A stretch of 64,000 bases of DNA from positions 139,123,263 to 139,187,262 of the forward strand of contig NC_133647.1 of assembly GCF_009905375.1 (NCBI RefSeq). Reading direction: 5' to 3'. The notes below the pieces were generated by a model. The model saw only the letters and a list, made by a program, of their open reading frames with translations, was not told where the DNA came from and ran no database searches. Both the position numbers and the translations under genes were made by a program. Within the stretch, counting starts at the first letter, position 1. Each line of letters begins with the position of its first letter. Shown here piece after piece: positions 42,395 to 53,819 of this stretch. Source of the stretch: Apium graveolens. Taxonomy: Eukaryota > Streptophyta > Magnoliopsida > Apiales > Apiaceae.

Positions 42395-43887
42395 AAAAGA
42401 TGGAGATTGAAGTTCGAGTATCAAATGGAAGTCAGGAGCAGCTATACGAGATTACTTTCCAGCCAGCGTTGATAGAAAAGATTAAAAGGTGTCAAGAAGG
42501 AGTTAAGGAACATGACTTGAATACTCTTGCAGGTGAAGAGTTATGTACTAAAAAGGATAGCCAAGGTTTGTTTAGGTTTTCCTCTTGCATTTGGATTCCT
42601 AATATATCAAAATTAAAGAATAAAATATTGCACGAAGCGCACAACTCTAGGTTTTCTATCCACCCTGGTAGCACAAAGATGTACCAAGATTTAAAGAAGC
42701 ACTTTTGGTGGCCAAGAATGAAGAAAGAGATTGCGGATTGGGTCAGTAAGTGTCACGTATGTTTGACGGTAAAAGCAGAACATCAAAGGCCATGTGGATT
42801 GCTGCAGCCTTTGGAGATTCCACAGTGGAAATGGGAAGAAATTGCAATGGATTTCATGGTGGGTTTACCGAAGACAAGATCGAATCACGATGCCATTTGG
42901 GTAATCATTGATAGATTGACCAAGTCAGCGCATTTCCTTTCGATTAATGAAAGGTATTCTTTGGAAAAGCTAGTCAAAATATATTTGGATGAGATAGTCA
43001 CCAAGCATGGGGTATCTGTGTCTATAGTATCAGATTGAGATCCAAGGTTCAATTCAAGGTTCTGGATAAAATTTCAAGAATGTTTAGGAACTAAGTTAAA
43101 TATGAGCACCGCTTATCATCCTCAAATTGATGGCCAAAGTGAGAGAACGATTTAGACGATCGAAGATATGTTAAGAGTATGCGCTTTGGATTTCAAGGGA
43201 AATTGGTATGATCATCTACCGTTGATAGAATTTTCTTATAATAACAGCTACCATGCCAGCATTGGAATGCCACCCTACGAAGCCTTATATGGACGGAAGT
43301 GTAGATCACCTCTGTATGGGGATGAGGTAGGGGAAAAGAAAGTGTTAGGACCTGAATTAGTACAACAGATGAAAGAGGCAGTGGTATTAATTCGAAAAAG
43401 ATTGGAAGCCACTCAGGACAGACAGAAGAAGAATGCAGATTTACATCGGAAGGACATAAACTTTGAAATAGGATCATTGGTATTACTAGAGGTTTCACCA
43501 TGGAAGGGATTGATTCGATTTGGTCAGAAAGGTAAGCTGAATCCGAGGTATATAGGACCATTCGAAGCTTTGAAACGAGTAGGAAAAGTTACATATGAGA
43601 TAGCTCTACCTCCGTAATGGCAGCATATTCATAATGTATTTCACGTATCCATGTTCAAGCAATATATCCCTGATTCAAATCAAGTAATCAAATGTGAACC
43701 AATCAAGCTTCAATCAGATTTGTTCTATGTGGAGCAGCCAATCCAGATTTTAGATCGTAAGGAGCGTGTACTTAGGAATAAATCTATCCCTATAGTTAAA
43801 GTACTTTGGAGAAACTCTAGGGTAGAAGAGTCTACCTGGGAGTTAGAATTAGATATGTTTGACAAATATCCTCACTTGTTTAATTAG
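42395..43887 (+). pseudogene. Chromovirus integrase and chromodomain, copy A
   Basis: The HHCC zinc domain (HPGSTKMYQDLKKHFWWPRM, then CHVCLTVK) is at about 42655-42770. The catalytic core runs from MDFMVGLPKTR with VSD before a TGA at 43036-43038, [11 protein letters not shown] and, after a TAG at 43153-43155, FSYNNSYHASIG and YEALYGRKCRSP. The GPY-type C-terminal part includes LNPRYIGPFEALKRVGKV. After a TAA at 43615 the chromodomain follows (VLWRNSRVEESTWELELDMF, about 43800-43860), ending at 43887. In chromoviruses this domain reads histone marks to steer integration. Two of the stops sit where CAG or CGA is expected. Confidence 0.9.
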
Positions 43888-43904
43888 TTAAGATTCCGGG
43901 GACA

Positions 43905-43927
43905 GAATATTTTTAAGGGGTGAAGGA
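43905..43927 (+). other. Polypurine tract of the chromovirus
   Basis: AAGGGGTGAAGGA directly precedes the second LTR at 43928, the expected position of the plus-strand primer. Confidence 0.75.
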
Positions 43928-44715
43928 TATAACGACTCGTACATTTTTGTAATATTTAAATATGTAATTATTGTGTAAATAAGTAAATAAAGATTTTTGT
44001 ATTAATTATGGTCCCTGTGTCTGACTTATTATTGTTTATATATGATTGATGGATTGAGTGGTGTGTTTTTATGATTAACTGTTGCACCATTTTATTTTTA
44101 TTTCACTTTTAAAAAGTGATTTTATGACAATCTTATTTTTAAAAATTATTTGGGTTATCTCTAAAATTGTTTTTATGATTTTATAATTTCAATGATTATT
44201 TTTGGGATTTTATAAAACTTACAAATCAATATTCTGTTAATTATTTATTCTTGAATAATTTTCTGATTTAGTTTAATTGTAAAAAATCCATATTTAATTT
44301 CAGGAATCTTCAAAAATCATGAAACTCATATTTTATTAAGTTCATAATATTCTGAGAATTTTAAAATTATTTTGGTAATTTTCGGGATTTATTTTATTGG
44401 CACATTATTTCGTTTATTCGTTAAATGCGGATATATGTGTGTTTATAAAATGCTTTAAAAATTATGGAAATTTTATTCTAGTAACTCCAAAATTATTTGT
44501 GATTATTCAAGACTATTTTAGATATTTTTCTGATTAATTTTTCGCAGGCGACATGTATCATTAATTTTATAACTCAAAGTATAATTCAGTCCAATCCAAT
44601 AAAATGACCACGTGTCCTTAATTTTGGACATGCGGCCTTGCAGCAAATATTGGGGCAGTGTATTTTCTTTTCCTTTCTTCTTCTCACCTCCTCCTCCTTC
44701 GATTGTCTTTCATCT

Positions 44716-44754
<39 letters not shown>

Positions 44755-46999
44755 TCTCATCTCTCTCTTTACCTCTCTGTTCTCTCTCCCTTCTCTTGTT
44801 TCTCTGGCCTTGCTACTCCCTTTTCCGGTAATTACTCTCGCCGCCCGTTTTTCCTATTTTTTCGCCGTGTTCTTCCTATTTTACCGCTGTTGCCGCCGGT
44901 TTCGGGCATGGTGGCGGTGGTGTGGTTGTGTTCGATATATACATATATATATGTATATATATGTGTATCTGTGTGTTCCTGTGTTTGCATGTGTGTGTGT
45001 GAGTTGTGATGTGTGTGGTGGCGACGACCGCGTATGGCCGTGTGGCGTCGTGTTTTTGCTCCTGTTTTCTCCGGTTGTTGGTTTGGGCTGGTTCTATTTA
45101 CAGTTGGGCTTGTAATTTGGGCCTTGCTGTTGGATTTTTGTGTTGGGCTTTTGTTGGGCCCATGTGTGCAGTTGGTCTGGACTGTTATAATTTTTAATTT
45201 CCTTTTTGCTGCAGAAAATTCTTGATTAAAATTCGTGATATTAAATCATAAATTAAGCGAGCGATAAATTTTATTCGGTGAAATTTATTTGGACACCCGT
45301 ATATTTTCGGGCACCAATAAGTTTTGCCGCCGTGTGCGATTAATTCTTTTATGAGCGCACGGTGGCCGGTGATGACCCTATTTTGAGTCCTAAATATTTT
45401 AAATAAATAAACAACTCATATAAATTATTTTCCGGACTATAAATTTATTTAAGTGGCAGTTCGTATTGATTTGTTGGGAATTTGCATCGATTAATGTTTC
45501 GATGGGTAGGTCTACAAACATAGGAGTCGCTGTCCAGATTTTTCTAAAAACTACCTTTAATTACGAATCGAGTGTATATATCTCGTTTAATATAAATTGA
45601 ACCCTGGTTGCTATGTGCACTATTATTGCGTGTATATTATTATTATTTGAATGCATACGAGTCGGGAATTGTATCGTTGGGTAATTAGTTTAGTGAGGAA
45701 AAGTCAAGCATTATCGGTCTTTTAATCTAGGTTGTTTTGATTTCGTAGGTTCGAGTCGAAGGACCCCGTAGTTGAAGTCAAGTAGAGTCAAGCTAGTGTT
45801 AGTACAAAGCTTCGCAAGGCAAGTACCCCTGAACTAATCTTTTACAGTTCAGTATATATGAATAGTTGTTGATTTAAATTATGTATTGGAACAGAATATT
45901 TTAAGTTACGTATTCCCCGTATTTAAATATGTTTTATTAACTGATGTTTTGGGGAAAAAGTAACTTCTGAAAATGCCTATCTCTAGATTGTTATTAAAAT
46001 TAAAAAGGATTTTTGAACGTGTGCTGTAATCGTTTAAAAAAAGATAGGTGCAATTGATTTTGAAAACTGGATAAACACGAATCAGATATTGGATGGTCAG
46101 TGGCCTAAGAGGCCCGTTATTAGGTAACAGCCCAGCATGGTTGCGTAAGAGGCTAAGTCGGATGCGCGCACTGGTAGGCCGCTTAGTCCAGCATAACAAA
46201 GACCTAGCTAGTCTCTGAGTTCCGGAACAATTTGTGGTGGGATAGACTGATCAGCTGTCCCTAGAATTCATCCACTTTTATATCTGATTTTGGTTTAATG
46301 GTTCCCGTAATGGAACAAATGGTTTATGGTCCCCATAACAGGACAGATGATTTATGGGTCCAGCAATGGACAGTGGTTTTGGAAAGGAAATAGCATGCTA
46401 AAATTGGACTCTGGTATTTTGACACAACACACTATAAATGATATTATTTTGCAGAGCATGCTAGTTTTGATATCCAGTTTATACCTATTTTACGGATTTT
46501 TCGTAAACTAGTTTTGATATCTGTTCCTGTACTGTTTTTATATATCCTGTTTTATTGGTTATTCATATAGAAGTACTGTTGAGCAATGGATTGCTCACCC
46601 TTGCAGCTTGTTTTGTACTTATTTATGTAGATGTCTAGAAGATCAGGTCAGCGTAGAGTGTCAGCCCCCTCCGGTCCCGACTCCTCTGAGGTAGTTTGTA
46701 TCAGACCCTGATGTCTGATGAGTTGCTCTAATAAGTTAGGATGTCGGATCTTGAATAAGTTAGTGTTATTTTGTAACCTAAATAATATTTGAACCTGCAT
46801 TGGCTCCTGGTTTGGCGTCGTGTGTTATAATAAAGTTTATTTAGTAGTTTATGTTGTAGTTTATTATATTTTGGTGAATGGATCTTTCCGTTCTAATACT
46901 CTATCCAAGAGTTGTGTAGAGTAGATCGTTCAACACCTGTGGCACAAACCCATTTTTGATCTCCAATTTTGGTCTCGATTAGTTCTCAAGATTGAATGT
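43928..46999 (+). repeat. Chromovirus LTR, second copy, with an unusual 3' end
   Basis: It matches the copy A LTR from TATAACGACTC through TTATATTTTGGTGA (46875). It retains about 118 bp near 45880-45998 that copy A lost, the gap lying between AAATTA repeats. After 46875 it does not end like copy A. Instead 124 bp of unrelated sequence (ATGGATCTTTCCG...GATTGAATGT) lead into TGGTATCAGAGC. Microsatellites and TTGCTCACCCTTGC (46591-46604) are kept. Confidence 0.85.
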
Positions 47000-47011
47000 T
47001 GGTATCAGAGC
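47000..47011 (+). other. Primer-binding site, chromovirus copy B (initiator tRNA-Met)
   Basis: TGGTATCAGAGC, a perfect copy of the motif complementary to the 3' end of plant initiator tRNA-Met. Confidence 0.9.
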
Positions 47012-47228
47012 TACAGGTTCAAGTCCCTAATTTAGGTAAAGGATTGAGTCAGAAAGTTGTAGGAAGTGTGTCTTAATGTGTGAGTCAGCAACTCATTTAG
47101 AGGAGCAACCCTAAGAGTCAGTCGAGGGTTCCAACGGTGTTACCCTGGCATCTATTAATAATTTAATAGGCTTGCCTTAACCTTGTTGTATCTTCCTTGT
47201 ATATTGATATGGATGTCAGTGGCCCATA

Positions 47229-47786
47229 GTGATCTCTAGTTCTCCTTCTCGGGGGAATCAGTCAGATTCAGAAGATTCAGACTCTGAGCGGAATTTGGAT
47301 GTCTTAGCTGAGGAGACTCCCATACCTCCTCCACCCGTTCCCCCAATTGCACCAGGAGGTGTGTCAGAACCTAGTGCCCGTCCTTGCTGGGTACGGAGGT
47401 CAGTGTCGGCTGTTAGGGATTTCCCCTCCAGAATGTGGTCCTAGTTCCTCCACCTCGAGACCACCTGTTCCTCCATCCGTTCTTTCAGGTGCATCCTCCC
47501 CGATCCTTTACCATGTTCACCGAGCGGTGAACCAGTCTTTAATCAGAGAGCAGAGTCCAGGGTTAGCATCACAACTTGACCAAATTTCGGTCGGGCCTTT
47601 TCAGGGCATCCCTGCCCCTTTACCAGATGTGCAGGAGAGCGTGTGATCCTTGACTCAGGCTGCTGTAGAGAGAGCCTGGACCATTGACCATTTCATTAGC
47701 TCCGAGTTTAGAGTTGTTCAGTACCAGGATCTCGTGAACTGGTTGGTATTTGAGTTAGGATCCATCGGTGGTAGTGGCAGTGGCTA
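47229..47786 (+). pseudogene. Leader ORF of the chromovirus, copy B
   Basis: It corresponds to 38285-38860, with the same acidic start, Pro-rich middle, frame change near 47424 and TGA at 47644-47646. An extra TAG at 47442-47444 closes the first frame earlier than in copy A. Confidence 0.5.
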
Positions 47787-48216
47787 GATCAGAGTTGCAG
47801 CAGTGAGATACAGAGCTCGGAGTTAGTTATAGGAGTCCCGTAGATGTTTTTCCTATGTATGTTTATTATGTATTGTAGCTTGTATTAGACAGAGCTGCTA
47901 TGACAGCCAATTTTGTTGTGTATCTAGTATATTTTGAGTCTTGTACTGTAGTTATTAGATGGATTTGTACTGTTGTTGTACTATCGTTCTTTTATATTAC
48001 CGTTGTTGGTTTTATCTTATTGCACTTTTGTTATTGCTATTATTTTTATTGTTGTATTTTTTGTTGGTTTTGTAATTTAGTTATGCATTATAGGTGGACC
48101 CCAAATAAACAAGAAAGGGAATATTCAATTGTGACCGCGTTCTCCTGATGCATAAAACTGTTGCTACCCGGGGGCACAATTTTCATATAAAACCTTTTTG
48201 TCATGATTCAGGAGAA

Positions 48217-48914
48217 TGCCTCCCAAGAAAAATTTCTCGTCCAATTCCTCCATCAGGAACTCTGAAGGGGCCCCAGTCATGGATGGATTACTAGATTTGC
48301 TGCGCCAACAGTCTAATCAAATGGCTTAGCAGCAAGAACAATTCCAGCAGCAGCAACAACCATTCCTGCAACAGCAGCAATAACAACAACAATTTATACA
48401 ACAACAACACCAACAAATCCAACAACAGCTGCAGCTTTAACAGCAACCCCAGCCAAGAGAGCCAAACCAGACTGTTAGCTTCAAGTCTTTTTAGTCAGTT
48501 AAACCCCCAGAGTTTAAGGGCGAGGTATATCCGGTTGCTGCTAAAATTTGGCTTAAGGAAATGGAGAAAGCCTTCACCCTTATTCAGGTCAGTGATGATT
48601 TTAAGTCGGATTATGCCAGTTACTTTCTCAAAGGTGAAACATGTTTTTGGTGGGAATCTGTACGTGCATTAGAAGGAGAAGGCCATGTCTCTTGGGACAG
48701 ATTTACGGAGTTGTTCCTAGAAAAGTATTTTCTGGATTGCTTGCAAAGTCAGTTGGAAGTGGAGTTTTTGGAATTGAAGCAAAGAGAGAAGAGTGTGGCT
48801 GAGTATGAGGCCAAGTTTACGGAGTTGGCCCGACTAGCCTCTGGATATGTGAACACTGAAATTCAGAAAGCTAGGAGATTTCAGCAATGACTGAAGCTTG
48901 AAGTTCGTAGTGGA
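48217..48914 (+). pseudogene. Chromovirus GAG, copy B
   Basis: It starts MPPKKNFS with the Gln-rich N-terminus, interrupted by stops near 48327, 48381, 48438 and 48492. The last of these is shared with copy A. The capsid core runs 48561-48887 (DYASYFLKGETCFWWE, LFLEKYFLDCL) and ends at a TGA at 48888-48890, where copy A still reads through. Confidence 0.85.
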
Positions 48915-50241
48915 GTGGTGGCTCTAAAGCTCAAGACGTATACCTCTGTAGTTCAAGCCGCCCTGGTGATTGAGAGTGATCAGAAGTTGGCCTCCAAGGA
49001 AAGGAGTGATAAGAAGAGAACGTTTGAAGGTGGTATAGGTAATGCAGACCAGGAGGAGTCTAGTCAGAAGTTCCCAAGGAAGTTTGGCCGGAATAGGAAT
49101 AAGAGATTTAGAAGGCAGGGCATGGCTCAAACGAGTTCCGGTGTCACCTTAGTTGCCTCTGCCCCAGTTCAGTCAACCATGCCAGTTGTGGATTGTAAGT
49201 TATGTGGTAAAAAGCATAGTGGTCAGTGTCGGAAGGATGTCCAGTGCTTTAAATGCGATATAAAGGGTCATTATGCGTCTGAGTGTAACACAGGAAACTT
49301 CGGAGTCTCCTGCTTTAAGTGTGGTAAGGTTGGGCACATCTCCAGAAACTGCAAGATGGCTACTCAAGGAAGTGTAGGAGGGAGTGAATCTCAAGGACCA
49401 GCAACTAGCACAGCAAGAGCCAGAACCTTTAAGATGACCAAGAGATCTAATGCTCAGGATTCAGATGTAGTTGCAGGTACGCTTTCTCTAAATTCTGTGT
49501 CTGTTAAAGTTTTATTTGACTCAGGAGCATCTAAGTCTTTTATATCTAAAGAATTTGTAAGTAATATGGATTTGATATTGGAGGATCTAAATGAGCCCTT
49601 GTCTATAGAAGTGGCTAATCAGGATAAAGTTTCAGTAAACCAGTTTTGTCCTAGGTGTCAACTAGAAATTTGTGGGCATTTCTTTTTAGTGGATTTAATA
49701 CCCTTTCAGTTAGGAGAGTTTGATGTGATTCTAGGAATAGATTGGTTGTCCCAGCATTAGGCAAATATTGATTGTAAGAAAAAGAAAGTTTTGTTATATA
49801 CAAAAGATAATAAAAGGATAATTTATCAAGGACAGAAGCAGGAAAAGAAATTTCTTTCGATGCTGGAAGCAAACAAGTTATTGAAACAAGGATGTGAAGC
49901 GTACTTAGCCCATATCGTGGACACTGAGAAGAAGGTACCCAGGATGGGGGAGATCCCAGTAGTTATTGAATTTTCAGATGTGTTTCCAGACGAGTTACCA
50001 GGATTACGACCCGATCGGGAGATTGAGTTTTCTATTGATCTAATTCCGGGAGCAGAACCAGTTTCAAAGGTACCCTACCGTATGGCCCCAGTAGAAATGA
50101 TAGAGCTAGCTAAACAACTTCAGGAACCTTTGGATAAAGGGGTAATTAGACCAAGTGTATCCCCGTGTGGCGCTAGTGATATTTGGGAAAAAGAAGGACG
50201 GAAGCATGACATTGTGTATTGACTATCGAGAATTGAATAAG
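48915..50241 (+). pseudogene. Chromovirus zinc knuckles, protease and RT start, copy B
   Basis: Open from 48915 to a TAG at 49758. It carries [40 protein letters not shown] and the protease site LFDSGASKSFI. Then a second open part (49791-50222) has [16 protein letters not shown] and the RT start PYRMAPVEMIELAKQL. A small rearrangement at about 50173-50200 alters the first RT block, and the copy ends at 50241 in YRELNK. Confidence 0.85.
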
Positions 50242-50539
50242 GTCTTACTAAAGTAAATTTTAATAAGTTAAGCCAAAAAATGATCCTTATGTTCTGTCAT
50301 CGCAAGTGCAACAAGTCTTTTATGTTCAAGATCTAATTCAAAAAATGGTTCATTATGTTATTAAGAAGTTACCAAGGGACATGTGTGATGCTGAGAATGA
50401 TAATGCAACTGAAGAAGAGATCAGAAACACTACTTTAGATGATATCGATATTGATCCTGGAATAGAATTTGAAGTTGGTGACATCAGTTGCTTCAGAGAT
50501 GATGTCCCCCAAATAAAAATTCCATTCCTGTCTCCCTAG
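50242..50539 (+). pseudogene. CACTA TnpD-type transposase, C-terminal end
   Basis: After the gypsy break the frame reads [18 protein letters not shown] and QVQQVFYVQDLIQK, then an acidic tail to a TAG at 50537-50539. This FNR/FNK...VFYV.D block is the C-terminal signature of plant CACTA TnpD proteins. The segment between VALPF (35205) and this point is missing, so a deletion removed it with the gypsy 3' part. No stop occurs inside this fragment. Confidence 0.75.
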
Positions 50540-51020
50540 ATCACAGAACTTGTTTCTTATAGAGAATTACATTGCTCGATTTTAGTCATGTTTTATTTTT
50601 CAGATTAAAATGTATTTTCCATTATCTGTTTGTAATTTGATCAAATGTCATGCTAAAATGGTAGATAGTTTATCTAGTTAATGATTTAAAAGAGTAATAT
50701 CCAGACTTGTGTACAATGAATTAATATCTGGTACTCCATGTTTCATAAACATTGATGCTTGCTTCATTTCTGATATATTCTTAACTAATTAACCAGAAAA
50801 TTCAGACTTATATTATATGAAAGCTTCGTACAAATTTCTTTTCATCTTTACACAATTGTTATTTGTTAGTAAGTATTATGCATAAAATTTTTTTATGCTT
50901 ATGGACGTAGAAGTGAAATTGTTTGATGTTTCAGATTTGATGGTTAATTGTTATGTCGGATTTAAATCATCCTAAAATTATTCTTACACATTCTGAGCAT
51001 TTCTGATATGATATGCCTAT
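50540..51020. other. CACTA 3' region; no gene
   Basis: AT-rich sequence after the transposase stop, without ORF or recognised repeat. It is cut by the copia-1 LTR at 51021. CCTAT at 51016-51020 would be the left half of its duplication, but the partner is not in the window. Confidence 0.5.
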
Positions 51021-51282
51021 TGTTAATACCTTTATAATATATTAATTGTATAGTGTAAAACTGAGAAACAAGAAAGGTTTGCTTGCCAAAAAGCATTACT
51101 GATTTATTTGATAACTGAACTAGATATAGCTGATCACTACAATTGATATGCTAAAAACCAGGACATAAATATGAACACACGACCTACACCAACTCAACAA
51201 TCCTACTTTATTTCAACAAAAACAAACGCCTACTTTATTCAAAAATGAAACAAACAAATACTAACTTAAGATTAAACCAACA
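51021..51282 (-). repeat. copia-1 3' LTR (262 bp)
   Basis: It starts TGTTAATACCTTTATAAT and ends TTAAACCAACA. On the minus strand the purine run AAGGGGGGATA precedes it (51283-51294). Confidence 0.88.
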
Positions 51283-51297
51283 TATCCCCCCTTAATC

Positions 51298-51483
51298 TTA
51301 GAGTTGTCCAGACAGGTTTTCAATTTCAAGCAACCTCCTCATCTTTTCAAATTTGAGCATAGTCATAGCTTTAGTTAGACTATCTGCCTTCTGACACTCA
51401 GCGTTTCGATGCAACACGGTTGGGCGCTCCATGAACCTACTTGCTATGCCAACTGAATAAGCTATATTTGGCCTAGTGTCCAC
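51298..51483 (-). pseudogene. copia-1 RNase H remnant
   Basis: On the minus strand it reads DTRPNIAYSVGIASRFMERP and then, after an abrupt join, KADSLTKAMTMLKFEKMR. The first is the C-terminal RT block and the second the very end of RNase H, so nearly the whole RNase H core is deleted. Further stops lie between 51484 and 51650. Confidence 0.8.
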
Positions 51484-51650
51484 CAGATATCGGAGCCCCC
51501 AATCACACTTTTATACTCTGTAGCATTCACAGCCTTTCCACCTTCGTCTTTGTCAAGTTGTTCCTTAGGATCCATGGGATACTTCGTTGGATTGTAACTC
51601 TTCATACCAGCTTTCCCAATGATTTTCTTGGCATACCCCGCTTACTTTAA

Positions 51651-52801
51651 CTAAATACATCCCTTCTCTTGACGTACCTCGATTCTCAGATAGTAACTCA
51701 GCTTGCCCATATCTGTCATGTCAAATTTTTGTTTCATCTCATTCTTGAATTTTTCAATCAGATGTACACTGCTCCCAGTTATTAGCAGGTTGTCTACGTA
51801 GACAACAACAATCAATCGATCTTTTCCTTCCTTTATAGTATAAACCGCATGCTCTGACGGACACTTCTTAAAATCCAAGCTCTCAAGGTAAGAGTTCAAT
51901 TTCGCGTACCAAGCTCGTGGAGCTTGACGGAGACCATACAGGGCTTTTATCAACTTATACACCAGATTCTCCTTAACTTCTTTCACAAAGCCCTCAGGTT
52001 GAACCACATAGACATCTTCACTAATTTCACCATTTAATAAAGTTGTTTTCACATCAAGATGATGAACTTCCCACTCGCATTTTGCTGCCAGAGCCAATAA
52101 CAAGCGTACAGTTTCCAATCTCGTTACCGGAGCAAAAATCTCATCAAAATCGACTCCATGTTCTTGGATATATCCCTTAGCTACCAACCTCGCCTTGTAC
52201 TTTACCACATTTCCCTCTGCATCCTTTTTTAACTTGAAAATCCATTTCAGTCCTATCATTTTCTTCTCGGGGGTAGCTTAGTCAACTTCCAAGTGTTGTT
52301 TTCTTCGACTGACTGTATCTTTTTCTCCATAGCAGCCTTCCAGTTTCGATCTTTTCTGGCTTGTGAATAATTCATTGGCTCTTCTACACCCATAAGATAC
52401 AACTCCTCATCCAAATATACTTCTTCATTCTCGTTATATATTTCAGCCAAATTTCTGACTTTCTTTGGTTCAATGATGTCATCATAGCCCTTAGGATTTA
52501 AACTTTGAACCTGTGATCGAGTTGGCGTCTGCATTGTTGAAGAGCTACCAGCCTCTGTTCTTGCAGTCGAGGAGTAAGTGCTTCTTTGTAAATTGTCATC
52601 ACTTCGAGAAGAGCTAGTGTTGGTACTTTGAGGAGTATAATTACTCATGTCACTTGAATTATTTTCATCATCACCTGTCTGATGTTCACTTATGTCATCT
52701 GAATTCATTCCCTCCACTGAAAACATACCATCTTGTACCTTATTGTAACTGCGATCCCATGCCCATGATTTATATTCTTCGAAAATAACATCCCTACTCA
52801 C
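51651..52801 (-). pseudogene. copia-1 integrase tail and reverse transcriptase
   Basis: Two adjacent frames overlap at 52256-52259. The first (52256-52801) is the linker after integrase, beginning SRDVIFEE with a Ser/Thr-rich stretch. The second (51651-52259) is RT: IGLKWIFKLKKDAEGNVV, YKARLVAKGYIQ, FDEIFAPVTRLETVRLLLA, KALYGLRQAPRAWY and the catalytic YVDN (normally YVDD) in VVVYVDNLLITG. The second catalytic Asp is Asn here, which would abolish activity. RT makes the cDNA in the copia particle. Confidence 0.88.
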
Positions 52802-53099
52802 ATTAACTCATTTTGTGAGAGGGTCATACAAGCAATACGCTTTTGTCCCCGGTTCCTTGCCTAAGTTCACCACTTTCTTGCTACGATCATCCAATTTTTG
52901 AGTGTGCTGACTTGGAATTTTCATGTGCCCGACACACCCAAAAACTTTGATGTGCCCTATGTGTGGCTTTTCCCGTTCCAAGCATCATAAGAAGTCACTC
53001 CTATAAGTGCTCGAGTTGGAAAATGATTATGTAAATAAATTTAGTGTCTCACAACTTCTCCCCACATAATTGATGGAAACTTCATTTCTTTCAAACAAC

Positions 53100-53725
53100 T
53101 TATGGCAATTTCCACCACCGTATGATTCTGACATTCCACAACACCATTTTGCTACGGAGTGTAGGGTGTCGTATAGTGCCTATCTATCCCATTCTCTTTA
53201 CAGTACTTCTTGAAAATATTAGAAAAAAATTCTCCTCCTCTGTCAGTTCGAAAAATCCTCACCTTTCTTTCAGACCCTCTTTCCACCAAGGCACAAAATT
53301 TTTTAAATGCATTCAAAGCCTCATTTTTTTCCTTCAAAAAATACATCTACATATATCTATTAAAATCATCCACGAGCAAAAGGAAATACCTTTTTTCGGA
53401 GGCTGCATCTGGTTGTATTGGACCATAGAGATAGCCATGTATCAGTTAGGGCCCTCGTTGCACTGTAGCTTGACTTTGCTGGAAACTGCTTCTTTGTTTG
53501 TTTAGATATAAGGTAGCCTTTACATACCTCGTTTGACATCAAAATTATTGACATTCCATTCACCATCTTATCTTTATGCATACGTGATAAGGCATGATAA
53601 TTTACATGCCCCATACGCTTGTGCCACAGCCTCGACATCTCATCTTGTTTAGACATCATATATCTTTGTTTTCCAGAATTAATAACAATCTTGTAAAGTC
53701 TGTTGGGAGAATGTTTTATTTTCAT
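53100..53725 (-). pseudogene. copia-1 gag-pre-integrase and integrase core
   Basis: At 53366-53725 the zinc-binding part reads LWHKRMGHVNYHALSRM with VCKGYLISKQTKKQF. At 53152-53346 the core has LVERGSERKVRIFRTDRGGEFFS (second catalytic Asp) and ENGIDRHYTTPYTP. The frame is lost between them near 53350 and again below 53150, where sequence continues to about 52802 with stops. Confidence 0.85.
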
Positions 53726-53819
53726 AAGAAGCTTGTCTCCTTAATTGAAAACCCACAACATCTCTTCATTTATCGTAATTCTGTTCCCTTTCCCTGTCAT
53801 TTGCCCTTGGCTAATGATA

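Larger units (their letters stand above)
35206..43927 (+). mobile_element. Tekay/Del-type chromovirus copy A (5' LTR and internal region)
   Basis: A 2848-bp LTR, a decayed tRNA-Met primer site, a leader ORF remnant, gag, protease, RT, RNase H, integrase and a C-terminal chromodomain occur in gypsy order. A purine tract precedes a second LTR at 43928. The gag-pol wording and the chromodomain identify the Tekay/Del lineage. Copy A pol has scattered stops. No 5-bp TSD can be tested, because the right side of the tandem ends in a deletion. Confidence 0.9.
47000..50241 (+). mobile_element. Chromovirus copy B, internal region truncated in RT
   Basis: It starts with an intact primer-binding site, then leader, gag, zinc knuckles, protease and the start of RT. 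It stops at ...CGAGAATTGAATAAG (50241), where CACTA transposase sequence follows. The remainder of pol and a third LTR are missing. Overall it differs from copy A by scattered substitutions of a few per cent. Confidence 0.88.
29556..51020 (+). mobile_element. CACTA (EnSpm) element, 5' end and broken TnpD, interrupted by a chromovirus
   Basis: The left end is placed at TGTTACACGAAAAATG, close to the CACTACACGAAAAATG type of CACTA terminus but with its first bases altered. Then come GTTGC-type subterminal motifs, GACGTGGCATGC repeats, a tandem array, a gene-like fragment, and the transposase (33197-35205 and 50242-50539). A gypsy tandem (35206-50241) lies in the transposase gene, and part of the gene was deleted along with the gypsy 3' end. 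The right terminus is not in the window; copia-1 cuts the 3' region at 51021. Stops and frameshifts show it is defective. Confidence 0.75.
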
